In this document: positions 1 to 9,315 of the stretch, piece after piece | Position numbering within the stretch: the first letter of the stretch is position 1 | How the letters are laid out: the number at the start of each line of letters is the position of its first letter | Assembly (NCBI RefSeq): GCF_031312595.1 | Contig: NZ_CP133592.1 | Location: 1,922,001 to 1,986,000, forward strand | From: Methanolobus sediminis | GTDB lineage: Archaea > Halobacteriota > Methanosarcinia > Methanosarcinales > Methanosarcinaceae | DNA length: 64,000 nucleotides | Reading direction: 5' to 3' | The notes under the pieces: generated by a model | The model's input: the letters and a program-made list of their open reading frames with translations, nothing else | What the model was told of the DNA's origin: nothing | Database searches by the model: none | Position numbers and translations under genes: made by a program

Positions 1-1132
1 CACGAGCATATGCCATTATCTCTGACATAACATCCTCGCTTATCCAGCCAATGTCAACATAATAATCAAGAGCATCCATCAGATTGTTTCTTCCAACTCT
101 TTCCATGAGGAACTCTATCCAGTTAAGCAGGACAACTACACTGGTAGGGTCTGCTTTTATGAACTCAAGTCTTACAAGAGGCAGGGCAGATTTCTTTGCA
201 GCATGTTCCTCTGCATCTTCACTTTCCTGAGTACTTGTATCCTGGGCATTTTCATCGTCCTTAGAAGAAGCAACATTTGAACCTGCAACTGGAACTGGGC
301 GATTTTCAAGATCTTCAAGCCTGATAGTAATAGCGGATGTAGTTTCTGCAAGGTCAAGCAAATTCTGATTAATGGAATCGGTACGTGTGAATAATTCGTC
401 TGTTTTTGAGTTTAATTGCTCGATACTTTCATGCATCATTATCATGGCATCAGCGAATGCATCCATCTTGGATTCAAAATCCTGCAACCTTGAAGCAGCT
501 TCTTCAGAGATACCTTTTGACATACTTAATTTCTGAGCAGTGGAATCAAACTCATTTTTCATGAGAACGAGCATATCACCCATTTCGGTGAGACGGGTCT
601 CTGTCTTTTCAAATCTCTCAATAGTATCCCTGGAACCTGCACTATCCCCTACAAAAGGATTGACCTGGTTGGATACGATTTCATACAGGGATAATAATTC
701 AAGGACACTCTGGTCGATCTTATCAACCGTTTTTCTAATTTCCTCATTGTCCCTCTGCACCATATTGAGAGTAACATCTGCTTTTGATACTTTAGACTCA
801 ACTTCCTTGATCTTTTTGCGATTCTCCTCCAGCATCTCATTATCTATAGGTGCAGCCTGAGGAGCGGCTTGTCCCGGCATACCCGGCGGACCGCCGGGAG
901 GAGACATACCCGGAGGAAATACAGAATCTCCGGGCGAACCTGGAGCCATGCCAGGAAGACCACCTAGTACAGGTGGCATACCAGCAGCCAGATCAGGAAC
1001 GGAACCCAGGTCAGGTCCACCCTGCATGAAAGGAGGGACATCACCACCAAACGGAGAGCCCCCTCCATTGCTCTTGTTCTTTTTGGAAAGAACAGAGGTA
1101 ACTTTTTTGATTTTATCACTAAATCCGGCCAT
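1..1132 (-). CDS. flaCE: Archaellum accessory protein FlaCE (ArlCE), C-terminus cut by window edge
   Basis: Cytoplasmic component of the archaellum motor, which in euryarchaea links the motor to the chemotaxis system. Reading leftwards from ATG at 1132 the frame stays open to base 1 (377 codons visible). The N-terminal ~90 residues are rich in Gly, Pro and Met. A long heptad-like central part follows (roughly residues 95-260). The end matches the FlaD/E domain: LEFIKADPTSVVVLLNWIEF is followed by a Gly-Arg-Asn segment and DYYVDIGWI. The fusion of C- and D/E-type parts is the usual euryarchaeal form. The rest of the archaellum operon should continue to the left. Start chosen because it is the first ATG of the frame and an AT-rich promoter-like stretch lies upstream. 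Identification is from the C-terminal domain; the repetitive N-terminus is not diagnostic. Confidence 0.85.
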   Translation of the reverse strand, partial: MAGFSDKIKKVTSVLSKKNKSNGGGSPFGGDVPPFMQGGPDLGSVPDLAAGMPPVLGGLPGMAPGSPGDSVFPPGMSPPGGPPGMPGQAAPQAAPIDNEMLEENRKKIKEVESKVSKADVTLNMVQRDNEEIRKTVDKIDQSVLELLSLYEIVSNQVNPFVGDSAGSRDTIERFEKTETRLTEMGDMLVLMKNEFDSTAQKLSMSKGISEEAASRLQDFESKMDAFADAMIMMHESIEQLNSKTDELFTRTDSINQNLLDLAETTSAITIRLEDLENRPVPVAGSNVASSKDDENAQDTSTQESEDAEEHAAKKSALPLVRLEFIKADPTSVVVLLNWIEFLMERVGRNNLMDALDYYVDIGWISEDVMSEIMAYAR

Positions 1133-1247
1133 ATTTCCACTGGTTTTATTTAATTAATGAGGGATATATCTATACACCTAACAATATAGGCTCAATAATA
1201 TATATAAATTATGAATAAAACATGCGTTGAGCTTACTGTAAAATCAG

Positions 1248-1262
1248 ATGATTTTAAATCAT
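1248..1262. promoter_or_regulatory. Perfect inverted repeat upstream of methyltransferase gene
   Basis: ATGATTT-T-AAATCAT, a perfect 7-bp inverted repeat with one central base, lies 24 nt upstream of the ATG at 1287 and ahead of its SD (AGGAG, 1276-1280). The position fits an operator near the transcription start. No regulator is identified. The rest of the 1133-1286 gap is AT-rich and serves as a divergent promoter region. Confidence 0.35.
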
Positions 1263-1286
1263 TTACCTGACTTGTAGGAGTAGTCC

Positions 1287-2309
1287 ATGGCACGTAAAAA
1301 GCAATTCAAAACAGAAATGATATCCGACAAGGATGGTATAAGATTTGCAACTCCTGAGCCTGTTGCTGAGTACAGGGCAAAGAGGCTGCAATGCAAAACA
1401 ATTGCTGACATCAGTTGCGGCATTGGTGGTCAGGCCCTATTTTTTGCTAAATACTGTGATTTTGTCTATGCTATTGAAATTGACCCTAAGAAAATAGCAT
1501 TTGCAAAAAAGAATGCTAAGATAATGGGTGTTGATAACATAGAATTCATTGTAGGTGATGCACTCTCTTCAGAAGTCATTGCAAAGTTACCGCAGTTGGA
1601 TGTTGTCTTTTCAGATCCTGCAAGACCGCCTACCGAAAAGGAGAGAAGCATTGACAACCTCAGTCCTTCTATCCCTGAAGTGATGAAAGCTTATGCGGAC
1701 ATTTCCCCAAACTTTGCTTTTGAAGCACCTCCACAATTATCTCCAGAGAAAATACCGTTTGACTGTGAAAGAGAATACATGTCCCTTGAAGGAAAGCTTA
1801 ACCGCCTTAACCTCTATTTTGGAGAACTGAAAAAAGCAGATGTTTCTGCTGTCGCGCTTCCGGGAAGCAATATTATCAGGAAAACAGGAGCTATCGAACC
1901 TGCAATTAAAGTAAAGGAAACAGCTCTTTACGCATATGAGCCAGAGGAATGTGTCACCAAGGCAGGTCTGCTTGAACAGCTTGTGGCAGAGCTTAAAAAA
2001 GAATCAAAGGATATTGCTATCTTTGATATTGACGATAAAAGAACACTTCTCAGTTCAAACTCTGAAATAGAGAACAGTCTTTTTAAGAATAGATACAGAA
2101 AACTGCTTGTTACTGATACTGACTTTTCACAGATCAATTCATACCTTAAGAAGAACTCATTTGGAAAAGTAATTGTCCGGGCAGCCATTGAGCCTGAAAG
2201 ATACTGGGATGTACGTAATGAACTGGAGAACGGCCTTAATGGCGAAAGAAAGGCACATCTATTTCTAAAAGAAGGAAAAACAATATTGTTTGAAGTGCTG
2301 GATCACTGA
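1287..2309 (+). CDS. Class I SAM-dependent methyltransferase, THUMP-like/RNA MTase type
   Basis: Predicted cytoplasmic methyltransferase of 340 residues. The SAM-binding motif I (ADISCGIGGQALFFA) is at about residues 41-55, followed by an acidic loop (AIEIDPKKIAFAKKNA) and the residue before motif IV (FIVGDAL). The catalytic-type motif is FSDPARP, the DPxRP form typical of archaeal RNA or THUMP-like methyltransferases rather than DPPY DNA enzymes. The C-terminal third (after residue ~200) resembles the THUMP-like domain of these proteins. Start ATG is supported by AGGAG six bases upstream. The 3' end overlaps the convergent receiver gene by 7 bp. The substrate cannot be told from sequence; tRNA or rRNA is likely. 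Confidence 0.75.
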   Translation: MARKKQFKTEMISDKDGIRFATPEPVAEYRAKRLQCKTIADISCGIGGQALFFAKYCDFVYAIEIDPKKIAFAKKNAKIMGVDNIEFIVGDALSSEVIAKLPQLDVVFSDPARPPTEKERSIDNLSPSIPEVMKAYADISPNFAFEAPPQLSPEKIPFDCEREYMSLEGKLNRLNLYFGELKKADVSAVALPGSNIIRKTGAIEPAIKVKETALYAYEPEECVTKAGLLEQLVAELKKESKDIAIFDIDDKRTLLSSNSEIENSLFKNRYRKLLVTDTDFSQINSYLKKNSFGKVIVRAAIEPERYWDVRNELENGLNGERKAHLFLKEGKTILFEVLDH

Positions 2310-2677
2310 AGTTTCATTTCCAGTAATTCTTTTGTTCTCTGGATTAGCTCTTTTCTGCTGAAAGGCTTTGTGATATAGTCGTCTGCCTTAAGAACATGCA
2401 GACCAAGCATCTTGTCAAATTCTTGGCTCTTTACTGTGAGCATGGCAACCGGAAGAGCTGGTTCTTTTTCTTTGATCTTATGGAAAGTTTCCCAGCCATT
2501 CATATCAGGCATCATGATATCAAGTAGAATAGCATCAGGTCGTTCCTCTTCAATTGATTCGAGACATTCAAATCCACTCTTTGCTCCGACGACTTCTATA
2601 TCCTCGGATTCCAGTATCAATTTTACAAGGTCAATGGTATCTGGTTCATCATCCACGACCATGATTTTGGGACACAT
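2303..2677 (-). CDS. Stand-alone response regulator receiver (CheY-like)
   Basis: A single REC domain of 124 residues. The acidic pair is in VVDDEPD near the N-terminus, the phospho-acceptor Asp in ILLDIMMPDMNG near residue 52, the Thr in MLTVK and the conserved Lys in YITKPFSRKEL. There is no output domain, so it acts through protein contacts. It lies 69 bp downstream of the RecA-like/REC fusion gene in the same orientation and may be co-transcribed with it. The Gly-Leu-His segment after the Thr is a minor departure from the usual loop. Cognate kinase not in this window. Confidence 0.9.
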   Translation of the reverse strand: MCPKIMVVDDEPDTIDLVKLILESEDIEVVGAKSGFECLESIEEERPDAILLDIMMPDMNGWETFHKIKEKEPALPVAMLTVKSQEFDKMLGLHVLKADDYITKPFSRKELIQRTKELLEMKLQ

Positions 2678-2746
2678 TAATGAGACATCTCCTAAGACGT
2701 TTTAAGCATAATTATACATTAACTAAATATTTAATTGGATATATAA

Positions 2747-3808
2747 TCATTCCTCTTCAACCCATCCTAGACGACGCATTACCATCTTTATCCTTGCTTT
2801 GACCTCTCTCTTGTCAAATGGTTTGGAAATATAATCATCAATCCCAAGCTCCATACCTTTGACCTTATCTTCAATAGCGGTCTTAGCTGAGATCATAATT
2901 ACAGGAATATCACTTGCAGCTTTACTCTTTTTAAGATTCTCCACCACTTCGTAGCCATCCATATCAGGCATCATGATATCCAGAAGTATAAGATCGGGAA
3001 GCTCTTTAAGTGTCATATCTATGGCATCTTCCCCGTTGTGAGCTACAATGAAGTCGTAGGGTTCACTAATGAGAGACAGTTTGAGAAGCTCAGGTATGTC
3101 AGGCTCATCATCAACAATGAGAATCTTAAGCCTGTCACGCTTGATTTTCTTTTGCATGGGCTCAAATTCAATAGAACCCTCTTCCACCGAATACCTGAAA
3201 TCAAAGTCCTTCATACCAATCTCAGCATGAATCTCGCCTACATTGGTGATATCGATCACTACATCAAAGAATGAAGTTATAAGGACCTCCGTCTCAGAAG
3301 GCAGAATATTCCTTGAAAGCATGGAAACGATGCTGCCATCATTCTCTGCTACTTTCTTTTCTATGAACTGGACAAAATTCTCAACTACTTGCATTGTGTC
3401 ACTTGCAAGCACGTTCATATTGTCTAGAATTAACACTGAGTTCTGATGATTCTGAAAGATATTCGAGACGTGGGATGCCATCTTTGTATAATCCGCAACA
3501 GAACTGCAATAGAATGTGTCATCATGGTGCTCCTTACCCGGTACATCAATGTCTATGAAAAACATTTTTCCTTCATAATTGATGTCAAATCCAAAATCCT
3601 CGAATCTTGACAATATTTTATCCCTGGAAGAATTGAGGCATAGCCACACTACAGTCCTTTCAGACTCTTCTTTCAGTATGTCCGATACAAAAAAATAGAC
3701 AAGCCTCTCAATGAAACTATCCACAGGAGCAAGGAACAATGTATTTTTCCGGGACAGCTCTGTTCTGAGGGATGAAAGGATTTCCTGTGTTTGAGCATTC
3801 ATTGCCAA
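2747..3808 (-). CDS. RecA-fold-like sensor domain fused to a C-terminal receiver domain
   Basis: 353 residues in two parts. Residues ~1-215 look like a KaiC/FlaH-type RecA core (strands LFLAPV, VVWLCL, SVLILDNM, and a final VVIDI strand) but have no Walker A lysine loop, so the domain is probably not an active ATPase. Residues ~228-348 form a full REC domain: IVDDEPD, phospho-Asp in ILLDIMMPDMDG, Ser in MISAK, and the conserved Lys in YISKPFDKRE. The gene lies between the KaiC-like ATPase gene upstream (89-bp gap) and the single REC gene downstream, all on one strand. This suggests a small signalling unit in which the degenerate RecA domain binds or mimics the neighbouring ATPase; that partnership is inference. 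Confidence 0.75.
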   Translation of the reverse strand: MAMNAQTQEILSSLRTELSRKNTLFLAPVDSFIERLVYFFVSDILKEESERTVVWLCLNSSRDKILSRFEDFGFDINYEGKMFFIDIDVPGKEHHDDTFYCSSVADYTKMASHVSNIFQNHQNSVLILDNMNVLASDTMQVVENFVQFIEKKVAENDGSIVSMLSRNILPSETEVLITSFFDVVIDITNVGEIHAEIGMKDFDFRYSVEEGSIEFEPMQKKIKRDRLKILIVDDEPDIPELLKLSLISEPYDFIVAHNGEDAIDMTLKELPDLILLDIMMPDMDGYEVVENLKKSKAASDIPVIMISAKTAIEDKVKGMELGIDDYISKPFDKREVKARIKMVMRRLGWVEEE

Positions 3809-3897
3809 GTACCTTTTAATTTTGTTTAGTAAATATTATTAGATTTATTTTCTTATTAATGTTTGGGAAGATAATGTACTTACGGCATCCAAATTAC

Positions 3898-5238
3898 TTA
3901 TTTCATAGGAATGAGGCTAACCTGCGGATAACCTGAAACAAATTCCATCTGAACCACGAAAATACCGGTTTTTGGTACTACCCCATACATAACAAGGGTC
4001 CTGTCAACGTTTTCAAACTTCCAGTGAGTTGTGGCCATATGCGCCACAGACTCGCTAATTCTCTGGCCATATTTTGTAACGGCAAGTACAACATTATCAG
4101 TTGTCTTAGTAATAGATGCCATCTGACCTATTATAGAACCAATGTTCTCCCATCCGTAATTATACTCCATACTGTCAAGGCCAATGTAATCCAGAACAGG
4201 TGAGCCGCATTGGCGCAGAATCTCATTCTTAGCCTTGTGGAAAATATCCATGTCTTTGTAGATATTACCTGAGAATGGTTCTATGTATGCAGGAATCCTG
4301 CCTTTAAGGTCACGAATTTCAAATCCTACAAATTGACCCTGGAAGTGATCATCCCCGGTAAATGGGGATATCATACGCTTTTCAGTTTCAACACTTGTAC
4401 CTTCCGTGGGCATACTGAGAAGACCGCGACCAAGCTTTAGATGGTTTATGAATGTTGGAAGCAGCAAACTGTAAAATGAGTCACCTACACCGCTTGTGAT
4501 CTCAAAAAGATTGAAGCTTCCTTTCTGATACCCTCCGGTCAGTATCTCGTCAAAATCAGGTATTCCGGTAGATATCTTGTTTTCCTCCGGATCAGAAAGG
4601 GGACGTGGGACCTGTGTTTGTTCAGGATATGAAACCGTGAAAGGCTCAAAACTCCTGAAATGCCCGCTATCAAGCGTAAATGGATATCTTGACTGTGATA
4701 ATTCAACACCGCGTATCTTGAGCAGGTTTATTTTTCTTATGTCGCGCCCGGATATTTCTGCTATCTCAAGGAATACTACCCCGTCCACAAGATAGTCCAG
4801 GGATGTGACATCAGCCTGCTCAGTGATCATTATCAGATCAGCATTGACCTTACGTGAAAAATCAAAGAGCAAACGCTCCAGCTCAAACTTGTTACTTTCC
4901 CAATCCGAAGAACGCGTCGTTGCAATGCTCAGGGAATCTATTGAATCAACAACAATAATTGGTTTAGTGTCACAGGAATCCCATATCAATTTTATGCGGG
5001 ATGCCAGCATACGCAAGAAATCTTCATTATTGTTGAAATCACCTTCGATCCAGGGATAATTTCCATAATCTGAGGATTTATCAATGCGTGGTGAAATATA
5101 AACACAATTGCCTTGGGGGCATATTTCATCCAGTATTCCAAAGACAAAAGTGGTTTTCCCAGTACCGGGCTGCCCCTTTACGAGAAGGGACTTTCCATAC
5201 TGGGATGAAAAGAACTCTTTGACCTCACCAGGTATCAT
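3898..5238 (-). CDS. KaiC-like RecA-superfamily ATPase (GvpD/FlaH relative)
   Basis: 446-residue soluble ATPase. Walker A is GQPGTGKTT at about residues 22-30 and Walker B is PIIVVDSIDSL near residue 95. A second RecA-like half begins near residue 225 (GIPDFDEILTGGYQKGSF) but has no clear P-loop there, giving a tandem KaiC-type layout with one competent site. Proteins of this kind in methanogens are annotated as RecA-superfamily signal-transduction ATPases; the precise role is unknown. It begins 36 bp after alaS on the same strand and precedes the RecA-like/REC fusion gene. The start lies inside a short inverted repeat (ACCAG...CTGGT, 5227-5244) that may affect translation. Confidence 0.7.
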   Translation of the reverse strand: MIPGEVKEFFSSQYGKSLLVKGQPGTGKTTFVFGILDEICPQGNCVYISPRIDKSSDYGNYPWIEGDFNNNEDFLRMLASRIKLIWDSCDTKPIIVVDSIDSLSIATTRSSDWESNKFELERLLFDFSRKVNADLIMITEQADVTSLDYLVDGVVFLEIAEISGRDIRKINLLKIRGVELSQSRYPFTLDSGHFRSFEPFTVSYPEQTQVPRPLSDPEENKISTGIPDFDEILTGGYQKGSFNLFEITSGVGDSFYSLLLPTFINHLKLGRGLLSMPTEGTSVETEKRMISPFTGDDHFQGQFVGFEIRDLKGRIPAYIEPFSGNIYKDMDIFHKAKNEILRQCGSPVLDYIGLDSMEYNYGWENIGSIIGQMASITKTTDNVVLAVTKYGQRISESVAHMATTHWKFENVDRTLVMYGVVPKTGIFVVQMEFVSGYPQVSLIPMK

Positions 5239-5274
5239 ACTGGTGTGTTACAATTTACAGATATATATACATAT

Positions 5275-8049
5275 CTAATTATTTAATTGTTCCTCAAGGA
5301 GACTCTGTCCTGCGGCAAGTGCATCGTCAATTTTACTGACATCAACACCACCACCACGGGCCATGGCAGGCTTTCCGCCACCGCCACCGCCAACTACCTG
5401 GGACATAACCCTGACGATCTTTCCAGCGTCTGCTCCGGCTTTAAGTGCATCTTCACCTGCGGCACCGACTATCTTGACGCCTCCCTCATCGCTTGCCAGA
5501 AGCACAATCATGTCTTTGCTGGTTGTCAGTTCACCGGCAATCTTGACAAGCTCATCGATGTCTGCGTTAGGTATGCATTTTGCAACAAGGCGCATACTTG
5601 CGATATTAACAGCCTCGTTGGCCATCTGGAGCACATGGACATGCGCAAGGTCTTCCTTGAGTCTCTGGTTTTCTTTCTTGAATTCCTTCCATTCATTGAA
5701 GAAACGATCAATGGTAGATGGAAGATGTTCGGGCCTGACACGAAGTGCATCTGCTGCCTGATTGAGATAAGACTCCATCTCCTGTGTTGCCCTGACAGCT
5801 GCAAGACCTGCGGCATATTCTATACGTTCAACACCGTCCTGAACACGTTCGGTCTTAAGTATCTTAATGGAACCAACAAGTCCGGTGCTTGTACAGTGAG
5901 TACCTGCACATGCCTCTATGTCATCGGCAACCTTGAGTACACGAATGATCTTTCCAGGTGGGACTCCTCCCTGATACAGCCCGAAACCATATTTCTTCTC
6001 AGCTTCGATCCTGTCCATCCATTCTGCAGAAACACGCTGGTTCTCCATAACAGTACGGTTGGCTATCAGCTCGATCTGGTTGAGCTCTTCCTGGGATATA
6101 CGTTTGTAGTGTGAAATATCAAGACGTGCACGGTCCACGAATTTCTGGGCACCGGCCTGCCATACATGATCTCCAAGCACCTTACGTGCGGCATCATTAA
6201 CAATGTGGGTTGCAGTGTGATGACATGCATGAGCCATACGGCGTTCTTCGTCTACACGTCCCTGAACCATGTCACCCTTCTTAATGTGGAACTCATCTTC
6301 CGAGTCTTCGATTATGTGTACAACAACACCATCGATACCCTGGACATCAATGACATTGTGCAATACATCTTCTATGACCATAGTACCATGGTCAGCAGGC
6401 TGTCCACCACCCTCCGGGTAGAAAAGTGTACTGTCAAGTACTACATGATTGTCAAATACATCAAGGACAACTGCCTCAAAGTTCATCCGGGTAGGTTCGT
6501 CATAGAACAACTTTTTGGTTTTTGGAAGCTTGGCCACTCTTTCTGCGTATGGGAAAACTTTTTCCTCTTTTGCCTCGGCCTTGCTATGTCCTTCTGCAAC
6601 AAGTGAATAGAAATTATCAGGCAGATCAACAGCCACACCAACCTCGGAAGCTGCTTCTTTTGAGATCTCAGGTGGAATTCCGTGACTGTCATACATCTCT
6701 ATGATACTTTCAAGAGGCATGTTCTCCCCGGATTCCTTGTAGTGCTTGGCTGACTTCTGGATCATGCGCTTTCCACGTTCAAGAGTGTCAGCAAACTTGC
6801 GCTCCTCGTGTTCAAGGATGTCCTGTATAACGTCGAACTTCTCCTCAAACTCGGGATATTCCGGCAGGTTGTTGATGTGCATCCTTACGATATCAGACAG
6901 TGGCACTGTAATGCCCATATCCTTCATCATCCTGAGTGTCCTGCGAAGTACAAGTCTTGCAAGGTATCCTGCCTTTACGTTGGAAGGAATAACACCATCT
7001 GCAAGCATGAAAGTAAGACAGCGTGTGTGATCAGTGATGGCATATACTGTTTCTACTGGCTCCATGATGCTGGAAAGTTTCTCCACCGTTGTACCAATGC
7101 TGGAAGCAACCTGTTTTCTCAACTCAAAGAGATTGGCCTTTTCGCTTACGTCCATAAGGCCTGCAAGGCGGGCGTTCTGGGAAAGGATGTTAGCGTACTC
7201 TGAGTTGTCAAGTTCATGGTTAACACCTGCAAGGTCCATGAGTTCATTGACAATGTTCGGGAAGACTGCATCATATATTGTAGGAGAACCTTTGGATGCC
7301 CACACAAACCTCTCAAGGCCGTAACCTGTGTCCACGATGTAATTGTCCATCTTCTTATAATTCTCGCCCTTGATGGAAATATCACCGTCTTTAGACTGCT
7401 TGAGGTCCATGAACACAAGGGTTGCAACTTCAAGACCGCCGATAAGAGCTTCTACGCAAGGACCGGCATTTCCGCCGCCTGCCCATGGTTCTTCTTTATA
7501 GGTAACGGCCATTGGGTCTACGCCAAGGGAATTGAAAAGTTCATCACATAATTCTACTGTGTGGTCCTTCCAGTATATTTCCTCACCCTTTTTGTTGAAA
7601 GCATGATGAGCCATCATTTCAAATGTGGTCAGATGGCGGCCACTCCTGCCTACTGCATCAAGGTCAGAAAGACGGATGCATGGCTGGGAAATAGTCAAAG
7701 GATTTGCGGGTGGTGGCACCTGGCCAGAAGTCACAAATGGCTGGAAATCCGCAATGGAGGCGATGGTTAGATAGATGTCATCTCTCCACCTTGCAATTAC
7801 AGGATATCTTTCAAGCCTTGTGTGGCCTCTCTCTTCAAAGAAGTTCAGGTAATACTCACGCATTTCCGCAAGGTCGAACTTTTTCTTAAATACGGGATTA
7901 CCGATAAATGAGTATGGATCGCATGGTGCATCTCCACATGTGACCCTGTCAAGATCACGAGTCCAGAAATGTTTTCCACATTTAGAGCACTGTTTGCGAA
8001 CGAATCCATTCTCTGAAAAATAATCAAGCTGATATTCGTCTTCAAGCAT
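5275..8049 (-). CDS. alaS: Alanyl-tRNA synthetase, archaeal type
   Basis: Charges tRNA-Ala with alanine and edits mischarged Ser/Gly. 924 residues, normal for archaeal AlaS. The N-terminal ~60 residues carry a Cys-rich segment (CSKCGKHFW) seen in archaeal enzymes, followed by the class II catalytic core (residues ~60-330). The editing domain shows HACHHTATH and the later Cys/His pair AGTHCTSTG. The C-terminal DHHA1 region ends with the Gly-rich loop GGGGGGKPAMARGGG. The start at 8049 gives the expected N-terminus. Downstream on the same strand lie the KaiC-like ATPase and receiver genes, an unusual set of neighbours that may be co-transcribed. Confidence 0.97.
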   Translation of the reverse strand: MLEDEYQLDYFSENGFVRKQCSKCGKHFWTRDLDRVTCGDAPCDPYSFIGNPVFKKKFDLAEMREYYLNFFEERGHTRLERYPVIARWRDDIYLTIASIADFQPFVTSGQVPPPANPLTISQPCIRLSDLDAVGRSGRHLTTFEMMAHHAFNKKGEEIYWKDHTVELCDELFNSLGVDPMAVTYKEEPWAGGGNAGPCVEALIGGLEVATLVFMDLKQSKDGDISIKGENYKKMDNYIVDTGYGLERFVWASKGSPTIYDAVFPNIVNELMDLAGVNHELDNSEYANILSQNARLAGLMDVSEKANLFELRKQVASSIGTTVEKLSSIMEPVETVYAITDHTRCLTFMLADGVIPSNVKAGYLARLVLRRTLRMMKDMGITVPLSDIVRMHINNLPEYPEFEEKFDVIQDILEHEERKFADTLERGKRMIQKSAKHYKESGENMPLESIIEMYDSHGIPPEISKEAASEVGVAVDLPDNFYSLVAEGHSKAEAKEEKVFPYAERVAKLPKTKKLFYDEPTRMNFEAVVLDVFDNHVVLDSTLFYPEGGGQPADHGTMVIEDVLHNVIDVQGIDGVVVHIIEDSEDEFHIKKGDMVQGRVDEERRMAHACHHTATHIVNDAARKVLGDHVWQAGAQKFVDRARLDISHYKRISQEELNQIELIANRTVMENQRVSAEWMDRIEAEKKYGFGLYQGGVPPGKIIRVLKVADDIEACAGTHCTSTGLVGSIKILKTERVQDGVERIEYAAGLAAVRATQEMESYLNQAADALRVRPEHLPSTIDRFFNEWKEFKKENQRLKEDLAHVHVLQMANEAVNIASMRLVAKCIPNADIDELVKIAGELTTSKDMIVLLASDEGGVKIVGAAGEDALKAGADAGKIVRVMSQVVGGGGGGKPAMARGGGVDVSKIDDALAAGQSLLEEQLNN

Positions 8050-8358
8050 AAATATTCCAACTGGATGATTGTTTTAGTTAAGTAATATAGTCAGATTTAT
8101 TCTTCCAACTATCGCATCAATGATTAAAAACGTTTCTTATCCAAAATTACTAATCTGTATGCTACGCACCACCATATACAAATGATTATATAAATATACA
8201 TGGTGGATAATTTCGATTGTCCCTTTTTATCGACAAATCACGAACACAAATTTCTATGATTTATGAACATAAATACAAAATCGTCTGTACATGTTGACAA
8301 AAAAGAAGACATTATGTTTAAATGCATGACCATAAAAATGAGATATTGGTGATGACCG
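8050..8358. promoter_or_regulatory. Divergent intergenic region with inverted repeat flanking a TATA box
   Basis: Non-coding stretch of 309 bp between alaS (leftward) and a small rightward gene. CCACCAT at 8169-8175 and its exact complement ATGGTGG at 8200-8206 flank a TATA-like core (TTATATAAATATA, about 8186-8198). This arrangement could let one dimeric regulator cover a promoter. The remainder is AT-rich and I see no RNA gene. Confidence 0.4.
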
Positions 8359-8634
8359 ATGGAATCAATGCGCTATATGTCGTTAGTATTCAGAGGGCTT
8401 GTAGAAGAATATAGTAATACAGGCGTCAGACCATCCGTATTTATGGATGCAAGTGGCAGCCTGCAAGTATACCTGTGCGACCCTATAATCGAAGAAATGG
8501 ACGAAGATTATGGAATTGATCTCGAACGGGAATATGATGTGAATGGCGGACAGTTCTCAGATGTAAGTTTTAACAGAGTAATGCCTGTTGAGACAATCAA
8601 ACACAATCTTGGGAATGAAGCAACCATCCAGTAA
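8359..8634 (+). CDS. Hypothetical protein, 91 aa
   Basis: Acidic soluble protein with no motif I recognise; no signal peptide, TM segment or Cys cluster. Start ATG at 8359 has GGTGA about six bases upstream; a second in-frame ATG follows three codons later. It lies in the same orientation as another unknown gene 92 bp downstream, so the two may form a unit. Codon use is like the neighbouring chromosomal genes. Confidence 0.6.
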   Translation: MESMRYMSLVFRGLVEEYSNTGVRPSVFMDASGSLQVYLCDPIIEEMDEDYGIDLEREYDVNGGQFSDVSFNRVMPVETIKHNLGNEATIQ

Positions 8635-8726
8635 AACAATTGCAATTATAAATAGCAGGACCTTACGTGGCGAAATTTGCACGGGATGAGGGAAAGGTAC
8701 CTGCATTTAGCCTTAGGGTGAAATAA

Positions 8727-9143
8727 ATGGATCATAAAAAACTTCTGAAAGTATTGAAAAACTCAAAACAGGTCTATAGGGAAGACTATGTTAAAAAAAT
8801 ATTCAGAAGTGCTCACTACGATGTTGGATTGTTTGAAGAACAACTCAATGAATTCAACTCAACCCTATCAGGCAGTGATTCTGAAAAAGCAAAATCTTAC
8901 ATGGACCGGACGATCCTTGCCCAGGTAATCGATGATGCTTCAATATTACTGGAAATAGTAAAAGACAGCCCCTGCCTGAGTACTGATGAGAACAAGGCCA
9001 TTGAAGAAATGATCTACACCCTTGATGAAATGAGCAATAAAATAGAAGTCCTGGAAGAAGTCAAGGCACTTGCGGATATGACTGAACAGGAAGGATTTGT
9101 CCCTACATCACAACGGAAAGACAGAATTTACGCAAACGTGTGA
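8727..9143 (+). CDS. Hypothetical helical protein, 138 aa
   Basis: Soluble, Lys/Glu-rich, predicted mostly helical; no known motif. The start is preceded by GGTG with a seven-base gap. It lies between the 91-residue unknown protein and surE, all rightward, with 172 bp to surE. A small lineage-specific protein is the most that can be said. Confidence 0.65.
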   Translation: MDHKKLLKVLKNSKQVYREDYVKKIFRSAHYDVGLFEEQLNEFNSTLSGSDSEKAKSYMDRTILAQVIDDASILLEIVKDSPCLSTDENKAIEEMIYTLDEMSNKIEVLEEVKALADMTEQEGFVPTSQRKDRIYANV

Positions 9144-9315
9144 ATTCACATAATTTCATATCACCTCCAATTTCACCTTTTTTAGATATTTTAACCATTT
9201 ATCCTGAGGAGACATTCAGGATTGAAGATTTTTAAGATAAAATCAGGATTCAAATTGTAATCAGGTTTGCATCAGGGCAGTAGTTTTAAGGCATTGTCAG
9301 GCAATTGATACAGAC

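Noticed and set aside
948-1157. 69-codon Pro/Gly-rich frame opposite flaCE
   Set aside because: Mirror of the Gly/Pro/Met-rich N-terminal part of FlaCE.
5287-6114. 275-codon open frame on the strand opposite alaS
   Set aside because: Lies wholly within the alaS coding sequence; its Cys-rich, low-complexity text mirrors alaS codons and has no SD or family features.
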